Assembly: GCF_015594925.2 (NCBI RefSeq) | Contig: NZ_CP087590.1 | Location: 3,100,001 to 3,164,000, forward strand | Direction of reading: 5' to 3' | Origin: Vibrio sp. VB16 | GTDB taxonomy: Bacteria; Pseudomonadota; Gammaproteobacteria; Enterobacterales; Vibrionaceae | DNA length: 64,000 nt | In this document: one piece after another, positions 46,943 to 55,202 of the stretch | Position numbering within the stretch: the first letter of the stretch is position 1 | How the letters are laid out: every line of letters begins with the position of its first letter | Position numbers and translations under genes: made by a program | The notes under the pieces: generated by a model | Seen by the model: only the letters and a program-made list of their open reading frames with translations | The model's database searches: none | Told to the model about the DNA's origin: nothing

Positions 46943-47305
46943 TTAAGCCTCTTTCGCTAACAGAGTAACAAGCATAGGAATCGCATGTTCTACGTGTTCA
47001 ATGGATACCCCAAATGCCTTTTTTCCTTCACTAAGGAACTGTATGATTTGGTCTTCTTTAGCTCTAAATGCTGGCTTTGCTATTGTGCAGGACTCATTAA
47101 AACCAATGAGGGCAATAGCCATACTTAAAGCTGCACCAGCACCTGTATTGCAAGCACCGATGTAATAATCCAACTCCCCAGATTTCACTTTCATAGCGGC
47201 GTCCATATCATTTAAAATATGACACTCAAATACACCAGGCACAGTTCGTTCAATTTGTTCTTTTATTTGTTCGCGCTGTAATCCAGCTATCGCAATTTTT
47301 TTCAT
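46943..47305 (-). CDS. yhfU: DUF2620 family protein (YhfU)
   Basis: The 120-residue soluble protein matches DUF2620/YhfU. It has an N-terminal Rossmann-like strand (KKIAIAGLQREQIKEQIE) and the glycine-rich GACNTGAGAALSMAIALIG at residues about 51-69, like a small ligand- or phosphate-binding domain. Its size and pairing with a membrane protein recall the IIB parts of PTS systems, but no phosphorylatable cysteine motif is obvious and the function is unknown. Confidence 0.85.
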   Translation of the reverse strand: MKKIAIAGLQREQIKEQIERTVPGVFECHILNDMDAAMKVKSGELDYYIGACNTGAGAALSMAIALIGFNESCTIAKPAFRAKEDQIIQFLSEGKKAFGVSIEHVEHAIPMLVTLLAKEA

Positions 47306-47334
47306 AATAATTTCTCTATATTTTTGTCATTCAT

Positions 47335-48219
47335 TCATTTGATCTTAAAAAAACGAGCAGGATTATTTTTAAGCATCATCTCAATTTGAACTTCGCTAAT
47401 CCCTTGGTCCAATAATTTCGGTACAAATGATTCGATCAGATAGGCAAAACCTAACCCGTCATTAGCTTTGAGATGTGAACGTCTAGTGATATCCATCGAT
47501 AACATCAATTGCTTCACGTAACCTCGATTAATAAGCCCTACAATCACCTCTACTCGTTTGGAATCAGGGTAATAGGAATTTTTTCCTATCGTATCTATTT
47601 GCACATAACATCCTTGTTCAAGCAGCCATATCAGATCATCAAAATTGTCCCTTAGATCACAATGGCCAATGGTTACATTACTTAAGTTCACCCCATTTTC
47701 TCGTAGTAAAGTCGCCTGTTGTCGACCCATGGTACTAAAGGAGGTATGAGTCGAAATTGGACATCCTGTTTGCAAATGAGCAATAGCAGCAGCCTTAAAC
47801 ACCTTTTGCTCTGTTTTGGTAAACACATCTTTACTGCTGCCTATTTCACCAATCAAAGAAGCTTTTAGAGACGAACCTTCAATGCCACTTTCAATTTCAG
47901 CTATCATGGTTTGAGCTATATCTTCGACTGACATCGAATCAAGATACTCTGGAAAAAAGCCTTCCATGTAATAGCCTGTTGACATCAAAATGTTCATACC
48001 AGTGTCTTTGATTAAACCTTCAATAAAATGAGGATTTCTTCCCATAAAAAAATTGGTTACTTCGATAATGTTACAAACCCCAATTTTTTTAAGTTCTAAT
48101 AATTCCTGTTTAATCGGTTCATATTGATCCAACTTACAATCGATATCTTGTTTTTGTACTGATAGGTCTATATGCAAGTGCTCATGGCAGTATGTAAAAC
48201 CATTACTATTATCCGGCAT
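47335..48219 (-). CDS. php: Phosphotriesterase homology protein (Php/YhfV)
   Basis: The 294-residue amidohydrolase-superfamily TIM barrel carries the metal-binding HEHLHID (His13 and His15 flanking), a glutamate in LIGEIGSS near residue 124 in place of the carbamylated lysine of true phosphotriesterase, STHTSF and IGHCD histidines, and the catalytic Asp in LSMDITRR near residue 245. This is the Php/YhfV type, not an organophosphate hydrolase; related proteins are phosphosugar lactonases. It lies 2 bp after the YhfY stop, in the yhf operon. Confidence 0.88.
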   Translation of the reverse strand: MPDNSNGFTYCHEHLHIDLSVQKQDIDCKLDQYEPIKQELLELKKIGVCNIIEVTNFFMGRNPHFIEGLIKDTGMNILMSTGYYMEGFFPEYLDSMSVEDIAQTMIAEIESGIEGSSLKASLIGEIGSSKDVFTKTEQKVFKAAAIAHLQTGCPISTHTSFSTMGRQQATLLRENGVNLSNVTIGHCDLRDNFDDLIWLLEQGCYVQIDTIGKNSYYPDSKRVEVIVGLINRGYVKQLMLSMDITRRSHLKANDGLGFAYLIESFVPKLLDQGISEVQIEMMLKNNPARFFKIK

Positions 48220-48221
48220 CG

Positions 48222-48590
48222 TTACACCTTATTTCGTCTATTTTCACAAAGTGACGCTAAATTAAAAATGAAAAAACTATTTTCCTCGATTGGTGCATTT
48301 TCCAATTTCATGAGTGTACAGACTTTGTTATTCATATCGATAATCCCTGCGTAATTCTCACATGCCTTGATTTCTACCATGAACTCTTCGTCTAAACCTT
48401 GTGCCACTGATTCATTTGACCTTATTCTGTCTGCCGCTCTTGCTAAGTGAGTCATCGCGATTTGATATTGGTCATCCTCTGGATTCAAGCCCCATTCTTT
48501 ATTCAAATGTGCTACAACCGACTGCACCCCATCATATGCATCTTGCGAAATTACATTTGAATTTAGCAAGATTAGCATCCTTTCCTTCAT
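48222..48590 (-). CDS. yhfY: PRD-domain protein (YhfY)
   Basis: The 122-residue protein resembles a single PTS regulation domain: helical, with the conserved MTHLARAADRI histidine segment at about residues 45-55. In E. coli yhfY occupies the same place in the operon. PRDs are phosphorylated by PTS proteins and tune antiterminators or activators; a lone PRD without DNA- or RNA-binding domain may act on the adjacent YhfZ regulator. This is inference. Gap to yhfZ is about 10 bp. Confidence 0.8.
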   Translation of the reverse strand: MKERMLILLNSNVISQDAYDGVQSVVAHLNKEWGLNPEDDQYQIAMTHLARAADRIRSNESVAQGLDEEFMVEIKACENYAGIIDMNNKVCTLMKLENAPIEENSFFIFNLASLCENRRNKV

Positions 48591-48599
48591 TGTATTCCC

Positions 48600-49505
48600 T
48601 CAATAAGTTGGCACTATTTTTCCTGATATCACTTGATTTTGGTGATCTAATATCTCAGGAATATTAATAATATTGGTTAACATCGTTTTTAAATAACGTG
48701 AATTCTTTCGCACCATAAGCACCCCTATAGATGCTTTAGAAAAATCAGCTTCTTTATCTAAAGGTGCTTCACATAATCCGAGAGATTCTATTGAATCTTG
48801 TCTTGATGCGTACCAGATTGCTGCGTCTATTTCACCATCTGAAATCTTTTTAAGACATTCATTATACGGAGTCGAAATCACTTCTATATCATCGTTCTGA
48901 TAGTACATTTCTGTTAACAGCTTCTGATCAGGAGATTCAGGGTCGACTCCAACACGTCTAATTGTACCTTTCTCTCCTAGTCGATATATCAATCGATGCT
49001 CAGGAACATAACTATGAATACCAAGTTCAATGGCGATATCCAACTCCCCTTCAGCTATATACTTTTCAGAAGCCAACTTAGACATAATTGCAATGTCATA
49101 AACACCATTTTTTAAACATTCCGCTCTAACACCCGCGCCTCTCATATGAGCAAAATAGAGTGGTACTGTCAGTATCTGTTGCTTTAGTCCCGACGCAAGG
49201 CCTTCATAATGTTTTGTATAAGGCAATGGCATCGCACAAACGATATTTCCAATATCTGAAAGCTCAACTAAACACTTATAATCTAGAGCAGAAATAATAG
49301 TACCATTACGTCCTTGTCTGCTTAGGTGTACGGCATTTTCATTCTCAATGTGCTTTATTGCTTTTGCTACATAACCTACAGAACAACCAATTTCTTCAGA
49401 TAGTTCATCGATAGTTTTTAATCTATCACTGACTTTTGTAGTGAGCAGGTAACGAGCAATTTGAATTATCGCTGTCCCATTTTTTTTAATATAATTAGTT
49501 GTCAT
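48600..49505 (-). CDS. yhfZ: YhfZ-type transcriptional regulator
   Basis: The 301-residue protein has an N-terminal winged helix-turn-helix (about 1-60, TIDELSEEIGCSVGYVAKAIKHIE) and a C-terminal type 2 periplasmic-binding-like domain (about 90-295). It corresponds to YhfZ of E. coli, the presumed regulator of the yhf operon, and is the first gene of the operon here. Two short palindromes upstream of its start are candidate operators for autoregulation. Confidence 0.84.
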   Translation of the reverse strand: MTTNYIKKNGTAIIQIARYLLTTKVSDRLKTIDELSEEIGCSVGYVAKAIKHIENENAVHLSRQGRNGTIISALDYKCLVELSDIGNIVCAMPLPYTKHYEGLASGLKQQILTVPLYFAHMRGAGVRAECLKNGVYDIAIMSKLASEKYIAEGELDIAIELGIHSYVPEHRLIYRLGEKGTIRRVGVDPESPDQKLLTEMYYQNDDIEVISTPYNECLKKISDGEIDAAIWYASRQDSIESLGLCEAPLDKEADFSKASIGVLMVRKNSRYLKTMLTNIINIPEILDHQNQVISGKIVPTY

Positions 49506-49525
49506 TTTTAATATTCATTTTTTTG

Positions 49526-49538
49526 AGGATTTAATCCT
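49526..49538. promoter_or_regulatory. Candidate operator upstream of yhfZ (proximal)
   Basis: AGGATTTAATCCT is a 13-bp palindrome with a single central base, 20 bp before the yhfZ start codon, a typical repressor position. Confidence 0.4.
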
Positions 49539-49573
49539 AATTGAAAAGTTGAGTTAAAAAAGTATGGTTGATC

Positions 49574-49588
49574 ACATTTTCAAAATGT
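49574..49588. promoter_or_regulatory. Candidate operator upstream of yhfZ (distal)
   Basis: ACATTTTCAAAATGT is a perfect 15-bp palindrome with one central base, lying about 70 bp before yhfZ and between yhfZ and the divergent DUF6500-like gene. Confidence 0.4.
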
Positions 49589-49754
49589 ATATTTAACGAA
49601 CAACACATTCCAACCAGATAAGATTAAGGTTATTCATAGAAAGTGGATTGAATAATTCATGATAAATGCGCATAAACACGACTTATTTTTGTTGTTTATA
49701 GGGGCAACTATAAGTAGTGTGAATCCAATCCCCATAATTGATACAAGGAAGAGC

Positions 49755-49973
49755 ATGCGTAAGTCATTAAGAGATAAAGTCATAACTATATGCAACAAAA
49801 AGATCGAGCAAAAAGGGGATGTTGTGGGTGTTTCATTTTATGCCTTCTTTGCCAATAAAAATGATGACCCAGAGTTACTTATGGAAGCAGCTACATGGTG
49901 GATTAAAACCCATAAACTAAACCATTTCGAAAAAGCCAACAAAATCATTGCGATGGTTGAATCAGGTCAATAA
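49755..49973 (+). CDS. Small DUF6500-like protein
   Basis: The 72-residue soluble protein MRKSLRDKVITICNKKIEQK... is compact and mainly helical, with the segment GVSFYAFFANKNDDPELLMEAATWWI. It looks like the small conserved Vibrio family I associate with DUF6500; this family name is from memory. Function unknown. The ATG at 49755 is preceded by AAGGAAGAG; an upstream in-frame ATG at 49659 adds 32 residues without a good ribosome binding site. Confidence 0.65.
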   Translation: MRKSLRDKVITICNKKIEQKGDVVGVSFYAFFANKNDDPELLMEAATWWIKTHKLNHFEKANKIIAMVESGQ

Positions 49974-50052
49974 TGATTTTTAATTTTCAATGTATGCATA
50001 ATTCAATACAATACGTTTGATATTATTAGAAAAGTTCAGAATCAGGAAGAAA

Positions 50053-50586
50053 ATGAAACACCACCAAGGTTTCACACTTATAGAGCTTGTCGTCGTTATT
50101 GTCATACTCGGTATTCTTGCCGTTGTCGCCGCACCAAGATTTTTAAACCTTCAAACTGAAGCACGAATAGCTAGCGTACAAGCGTTAACTGGTGCATTAA
50201 ATTCAGGGGCCTCATTGGTTCATTCCAAAGCGGCAGTCGATGGTTTAAATACAGGCAATGCCGAGCTTGATGTGAACGGTGACGGTACAGAAGATATTTC
50301 GTTGCGAGCAGGGTACCCACGAGTAAAATCAGATTGCGCGAATTTCATAGAGGACATGGGGTATTGGGTTTCTCTCGATTTTAGCCTTAGCTGTAATACC
50401 GACGACGATTCGGATTGGTATGGCTACGCGAGTCAGAATATATTCTATTTTCTACCGAGTGGGTTTTCTAGTATCGATGAACAGTGTTACGTGACGTATA
50501 CAACCGCCTCTGAATATGACAGCACTTCTGGAACGTGGGTAGATACTAGTTCCGCCACTATTATATCCACTACTGATGGTTGCTAG
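50053..50586 (+). CDS. Type IV prepilin-like protein (MSHA-type)
   Basis: The 177-residue protein has a type III (prepilin) signal: MKHHQG|FTLIELVVVIVILGIL with cleavage after Gly6, Phe at +1 and Glu at +5, followed by the hydrophobic helix and RFLNLQTEARIASVQALTGALNSGA, a stretch typical of MSHA-type pilins. Two pairs of cysteines (around SDCANF/LSCNTD and EQCYVTY/TDGC) could form loop disulfides. No pilus assembly genes are nearby, so it is an orphan pilin that would need machinery encoded elsewhere (MSHA or Pil). A terminator follows. Confidence 0.85.
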   Translation: MKHHQGFTLIELVVVIVILGILAVVAAPRFLNLQTEARIASVQALTGALNSGASLVHSKAAVDGLNTGNAELDVNGDGTEDISLRAGYPRVKSDCANFIEDMGYWVSLDFSLSCNTDDDSDWYGYASQNIFYFLPSGFSSIDEQCYVTYTTASEYDSTSGTWVDTSSATIISTTDGC

Positions 50587-50597
50587 GCATTAATACA

Positions 50598-50634
50598 TAA
50601 AAAGCCAACAGACCGGAATCTATTGGCTTTTCAA
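50598..50634. terminator. Bidirectional terminator prepilin / DUF3316
   Basis: AAAAGCCAA / TTGGCTTTT (50600-50608 and 50623-50631) forms a 9-bp stem between the convergent genes. Confidence 0.8.
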
Positions 50635-50653
50635 CGTTTAAAACAATATGAGA

Positions 50654-50998
50654 TTAGTCGTTTCTGCCTTCGCGAGAATCAAAATGGTAATCAACATTCA
50701 CGATAGCGCGATATGAGATTTCACCGCGAGCTTCAGAAAACTCTTCAATATTAACAACCGTGTCGTCAATTTTAAGGTTAGTTATTTTGCTTTCTCCGAT
50801 TGGTGCTAGTTTGAAATGCAATTCAGAATAAGATGCAGTGTCTAGTGCATCGACAGTATCAAAACCTGCTTCATACGCAGCCGCTTTAGACTCAAAACCC
50901 GCTGTTAATAGGTTTGTTTCGCTATAAACCGTTTGATTGCCGGCAAATGCTGATGCGCTCATTAATACAGTTGCTGCTAAAATAGTTAAATTTTTCAT
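50654..50998 (-). CDS. DUF3316 family periplasmic protein
   Basis: The 114-residue protein has a Sec signal peptide (MKNLTILAATVLMSASAFAG, cleavage near residue 19) and a small beta-rich domain ending YRAIVNVDYHFDSREGRND. It matches DUF3316, a family found mostly in Vibrio; its function is unknown. The ATG at 50998 is used; an upstream extension to 51064 would bury the signal peptide. A perfect CRP half-site pair lies about 100 bp upstream, suggesting cAMP-CRP control. Confidence 0.82.
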   Translation of the reverse strand: MKNLTILAATVLMSASAFAGNQTVYSETNLLTAGFESKAAAYEAGFDTVDALDTASYSELHFKLAPIGESKITNLKIDDTVVNIEEFSEARGEISYRAIVNVDYHFDSREGRND

Positions 50999-51092
50999 CT
51001 TATTTACCCTCAAAGTGTCTGTTAAAAATGAGTGACTGCTTGTTGGGGTGAAAGCCCCTCCCACTCGGTGAAGCTATTACACACTATTTTTA

Positions 51093-51108
51093 TGTGATAT
51101 TCATCACA
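51093..51108. promoter_or_regulatory. CRP-type binding site
   Basis: TGTGA-TATTCA-TCACA is a perfect match to both CRP half-sites with the correct 6-bp spacer, centred near 51100, about 100 bp upstream of the DUF3316 start. The start of transcription could not be located. Confidence 0.6.
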
Positions 51109-51262
51109 CAAAAGCACCATTCATCATGGGTGATTTAGCATCAATAAAATGAAAGTTTTTCCGAATTCCGTATTTGGGCAATAGGATACGCCAAAAATGG
51201 GTGTAATGGAGTACCAAGCTTTCCCATCAATAACACTGACCTTGTCAGCATCTGGAGTCTCG

Positions 51263-52600
51263 CTATTTAGCCTCTGCACGCTCTAGAATACGCTGTAATC
51301 TCGGTCGACTAATCTTTAGTACCTCGCAGGCTTTGCCTTTATGACCATCGACGTCATCGAGTACTTTTTGTACATGGTCTAGTTCGATATCTTCCAAGCT
51401 TAACGACCTAGAAATTTGTGTGTCTCCTGTTACTCTCTCTACCTCAACAGTGCGAATATCCTCGAACAATTCAACCGTTAAAATATCACCTGGGCACAGC
51501 GCCACGGCTTTAGTAAGCGTATTCTCAAGTTCTCTTACATTACCTGGCCAATCATACTGTCGCAGCATATCCATTGCCTCAATGGCGACCTTAGACACCT
51601 TTGTTCCAAGCTCTTTGTTTGCCCTTGCAAGTAAGCTCGGAATCAAATCATCTAGGTCTTCTCTTCTTTCTCGTAATGATGGCAAATGCACTCGAACGAC
51701 CTGCAATCGGTAAAAAAGATCTTCTCTGAACTGCTTTTGACTTATTTTGGTCTCGAAATCAATATTGGTCGCCGAGATAATTCTCGCACTGCTTTTAACG
51801 GACTGCTTGCTGCCTATTGGAACAAATTCTTTTTCTTGTAGCACTCTAAGCAGCTTAGCTTGGATTGTCGGTGATAGCTCCCCTACTTCATCAAGAAAAA
51901 GTGTCCCACCATTAGCCATTTCAAACTTACCAATTTGATCCGATATCGCACCAGTAAATGCGCCCTTTTTGTGTCCAAACATCTCCGATTCCAACAAGCT
52001 TTCGACTAAAGCAGCGCAATTAAGAGCAACAAATGGCGCATCTTTCACTGTACCTGCATTGTGCATCGCTCTGGCAACCATCTCTTTGCCTGTCCCTGAT
52101 TCTCCGGTAATCATGACGGATGCATTGGTATGAGCAACTCTGCCAATGGTTTTATATATCTGTTTCATCGCATTAGATGAACCAACCATAGAATTTCCGT
52201 AGGTATCTGGTATCAGTACGGCGTTTTGATGGCTTGATGCTTGGTATTCAATCGCTACCGTTACCGCACTGTCCAATTCATCTATATCTATTGGTTTATG
52301 GATATATTCATCCGCGCCTTGTTGCATCGCTTCAATGGTACTATCCATATCGTGAAAAGCAGTAATCATTATCACTCTGGCGTTTTTGCAACATTGTTTA
52401 AATTCTGGTAACCCCTCGAGTCCAGATTTTCCCTCCATTCTTATATCAAGGATGATGACATCTGGTTGAAACCGTTTTGCCATTGCAACACCTACATCTA
52501 CACAGTTTGCAACTTGGACATCAAACGATAAAGATTGGTAGTGGAGCTGAAGCGTACGGCTTATTCCATTATCATCATCAACAATTAACATCTTATTCAT
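51263..52600 (-). CDS. NtrC-family sigma-54 response regulator
   Basis: This 445-residue protein has a receiver domain (about 1-120; acidic pocket Asp8-Asp10, phospho-acceptor Asp52 in ILDIRM), a sigma-54 interaction AAA+ domain (about 135-370) with Walker A GESGTGKE, the sigma-54-contacting GAFTGA loop, and a Fis-type helix-turn-helix at the C-terminus (KACEVLKISRPRLQRILERA). It is therefore a phosphorylation-controlled activator of -24/-12 promoters. Its start overlaps the kinase stop by 4 bp. The nearby divergent sigma-54 promoters with shared palindromes (57622-57849) are its most likely targets. Confidence 0.95.
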   Translation of the reverse strand: MNKMLIVDDDNGISRTLQLHYQSLSFDVQVANCVDVGVAMAKRFQPDVIILDIRMEGKSGLEGLPEFKQCCKNARVIMITAFHDMDSTIEAMQQGADEYIHKPIDIDELDSAVTVAIEYQASSHQNAVLIPDTYGNSMVGSSNAMKQIYKTIGRVAHTNASVMITGESGTGKEMVARAMHNAGTVKDAPFVALNCAALVESLLESEMFGHKKGAFTGAISDQIGKFEMANGGTLFLDEVGELSPTIQAKLLRVLQEKEFVPIGSKQSVKSSARIISATNIDFETKISQKQFREDLFYRLQVVRVHLPSLRERREDLDDLIPSLLARANKELGTKVSKVAIEAMDMLRQYDWPGNVRELENTLTKAVALCPGDILTVELFEDIRTVEVERVTGDTQISRSLSLEDIELDHVQKVLDDVDGHKGKACEVLKISRPRLQRILERAEAK

Positions 52601-55089
52601 TGAATCGTATTTCCTTCGTTCGGCATCTGTTTTGGTGCCGTGGGTAACCGGATGCGGGTCATTGTTCCCATTGGGATCATTGGCGAAATCTGAATCTGAC
52701 CTTCATGGCTATCTATTATTCTTTTTACTATTGAAAGCCCCAATCCAGTTCCTTTTGCTTTCGTCGTAAAGAACGGTTCAAACACCTTATCAGACATACA
52801 AGGGTCGATCGGTTCTCCATTATTTTCAATACTAATGATCAACTCCGTGTTTGATTCTGTAATCAGGATATTAGACAGAACTTTGACTTTCCCCCCTTCA
52901 ATACCCGTTGCGGCTTGGATAGAGTTTATCAATATATTTTGAATTGCTTGGCGCATTTTTATTGGATCGATATAGGCCGTAGGTAAGTTCGGTAGCAATG
53001 CTACGTCAATTGAGACACAGGCCTCTTTTGCCAGTTTCTGTTGGCTCGCGACGGTCGTATCGATTATTTTATTTATATCTAACCACAGTGGTTGTATCTG
53101 ATCTGGCCGAGAATAAGCGAGTAACTCTTCCAATATCGCTTCCATATACCTGACTTGTTCAAGAGATATTTCAAACATCTCATTTTTATTCTTTCTTTCT
53201 TGTATCTGAAGTACCATTTTTATTGAGCTAAGTGGATTTCTCAGGTCATGCGCTATCATATTGACCACTTTGCCAATTTCCGCTAATTTCTCGTGTTGAA
53301 TACGTTCATTCGTCTGCCTTTCAACCTCTTTAGCTAACCGCTTTTCTTCGGTGATATCTTGCTTAACAGCAACATAATAAAGTGTTCTATTTTCGATATC
53401 TTTTACCGGAGAGATGCGCGCACGTTCCCAAAACAGATCACCATTTTTTTTCCGATTGTGAAATTCACCCCGCCACTCTTTACCCGCTTTTAGTATTGAC
53501 CATAGGTTATTGTACTCATCTGATTCCATTTCACCCGATTGAAGAAATTTGGGTGCTCTTCCCACCACTTCCTCTCTACTGTATCCAGAAAGCTCACAAA
53601 AAACTGGGTTTACGTAAACGATCTTACCTTCCAAATCCGTGATCATGACTGAGCTTTGACTACTTTCAACGGCGTGACTAAGTTGTTGTAGCTGATCTTG
53701 CGCCATTTTCTGCTCAGTTACATCTTCACCTAGAAGCGTTAAGGTGACGGCTTTCTCTTTAGATTCCGTAAAGGTTGATGTCCAAGAGACCAGATGAACC
53801 TCACCAGATTTACTCAATACAACGCTTTCACTTTGAGGTTGATGCGTTTGCTGACGAATAGTTTCGTCCAATGCCTCTTGAGCTTGAGATTGTAATTCAT
53901 CCGGGATAAACCGTTTTATCCATGAGTGTCCTATGACCTCGGTTCTTCGATAACCGACCAGAGATAAAAAATAATCATTACAAAAAGTAATGACTCCCGA
54001 CCGATTGATGCTAACAGCTGCTAATTGAATGTTTTCTAAAGTATGTCGGAATTGCTGCTCATACTGCTGTTGATAGGTTAAATAGCGAGTCTGAACTCGA
54101 TATCGACTAAAAATGAATGCCACAATACCCACGACCACAAAGAAAACTGCATAAATGAACGTATATTTTTCACCAAATGCCACCCTAGAGAGATTAAATC
54201 GACTCTCTGGAAACTCAGAAATAATCGTCCACTTACCATTATTCGGTGCCAATACTTGTGCAAAAGTATAAAAGTTTTCGTGGTCTAATAATTGCCCTTT
54301 ATCTAAAGTGCTTAGCTGATCAAGTACGCGAGATGGGATGTCATTTTTTGTATCGATGGCATAACTCACATCCCCACTGTCCGTTGGGTGAATAACAGCA
54401 ACACCTTGTGGATTGAATAGATAAACGTGATTAATAAAACTCGGCGCAACGGTAAACAATTTGTTGATTAACTGTGTGCCTTTATAATTAAGAATAATCA
54501 CCCCGATCCGACGACCTTTGGCTGTAAACACAGGTGTTCCAACTCGGATCGTAGGATTTAAGGGCTTTTGAATTACCCCGCCCTCTACGTTCAGATCCAT
54601 AGGCGAGATATACACCTGCCCTTTCGCTAACTGATTAGAATATTGCCAGTAATATCGATGTGCTTTGTTTTGCAGCTCCTTGGAGCCAACAATGGAAATA
54701 TCGCCATTGATATTATTTACTCGAAGACGCTCCCATCCGTCAATGTCCACATAGCGTATCTGGTCATAGTTTTGGTTGTTTGTGCTCATTTGAATAAAAT
54801 ATTGTTCTAGATCTTGCAGGGGCTCTGAGTGTCTAGAAACGATCTGACTAGACACATAAGAGAGATTTTTTGCATCCGCTGACATGCGTGTCAGCGTTTC
54901 ACCTAACACCTCTTCTATTAAATCGACGATGACTCTTTCATTATGGAGCGCATACTGTTCATCATTATCGATACTAAGAATATAATGAGTACTCATCACG
55001 ATTGCCAAAGCCAGATAAGCAGGCAATAACCACAACAGCAATTCCGTCGTAAAAACTCGTTTTCCTGGAAGAATGTTCTCGTTTTCCAT
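52597..55089 (-). CDS. dCache-PAS-PAS sensor histidine kinase
   Basis: The 830-residue inner-membrane kinase has a first membrane helix (about 17-35), a large periplasmic double-Cache sensor domain (about 40-305), a second helix (about 310-328), two PAS domains (about 345-460 and 470-585), a HisKA domain with phospho-acceptor His614 (MIAHDLRNPLSS) and an HATPase domain with GTGLGLSIV. It should sense a small periplasmic ligand and phosphorylate the co-encoded NtrC-type regulator. Its gene is downstream of the HEAT-repeat gene on the same strand. It is not of the AioS/AioX type known for arsenite, since no AioX-like binding protein gene is present. Confidence 0.93.
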   Translation of the reverse strand: MENENILPGKRVFTTELLLWLLPAYLALAIVMSTHYILSIDNDEQYALHNERVIVDLIEEVLGETLTRMSADAKNLSYVSSQIVSRHSEPLQDLEQYFIQMSTNNQNYDQIRYVDIDGWERLRVNNINGDISIVGSKELQNKAHRYYWQYSNQLAKGQVYISPMDLNVEGGVIQKPLNPTIRVGTPVFTAKGRRIGVIILNYKGTQLINKLFTVAPSFINHVYLFNPQGVAVIHPTDSGDVSYAIDTKNDIPSRVLDQLSTLDKGQLLDHENFYTFAQVLAPNNGKWTIISEFPESRFNLSRVAFGEKYTFIYAVFFVVVGIVAFIFSRYRVQTRYLTYQQQYEQQFRHTLENIQLAAVSINRSGVITFCNDYFLSLVGYRRTEVIGHSWIKRFIPDELQSQAQEALDETIRQQTHQPQSESVVLSKSGEVHLVSWTSTFTESKEKAVTLTLLGEDVTEQKMAQDQLQQLSHAVESSQSSVMITDLEGKIVYVNPVFCELSGYSREEVVGRAPKFLQSGEMESDEYNNLWSILKAGKEWRGEFHNRKKNGDLFWERARISPVKDIENRTLYYVAVKQDITEEKRLAKEVERQTNERIQHEKLAEIGKVVNMIAHDLRNPLSSIKMVLQIQERKNKNEMFEISLEQVRYMEAILEELLAYSRPDQIQPLWLDINKIIDTTVASQQKLAKEACVSIDVALLPNLPTAYIDPIKMRQAIQNILINSIQAATGIEGGKVKVLSNILITESNTELIISIENNGEPIDPCMSDKVFEPFFTTKAKGTGLGLSIVKRIIDSHEGQIQISPMIPMGTMTRIRLPTAPKQMPNEGNTIQ

Positions 55090-55202
55090 AAGAATCGCTA
55101 ATTACTTTTTATTAACAAGAATAATAATATAAACCAAGTTACAACAAATCGTCTGTGCGTTTCATCGTACAAAACAAAATGACACGTACAGACCCTAGTC
55201 AT

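Noticed and set aside
47335..48219. Organophosphate-degrading phosphotriesterase
   Set aside because: The bridging carbamylated lysine is replaced by glutamate and the context is the yhf operon, as for the E. coli phosphotriesterase homology protein.
55090..55202. Separate sigma-54 promoter or third palindrome before the histidine kinase gene
   Set aside because: No GG-N10-GC element with consensus context and no copy of TTAACGNNNCGTTAA was seen; read-through from the HEAT gene is more likely.
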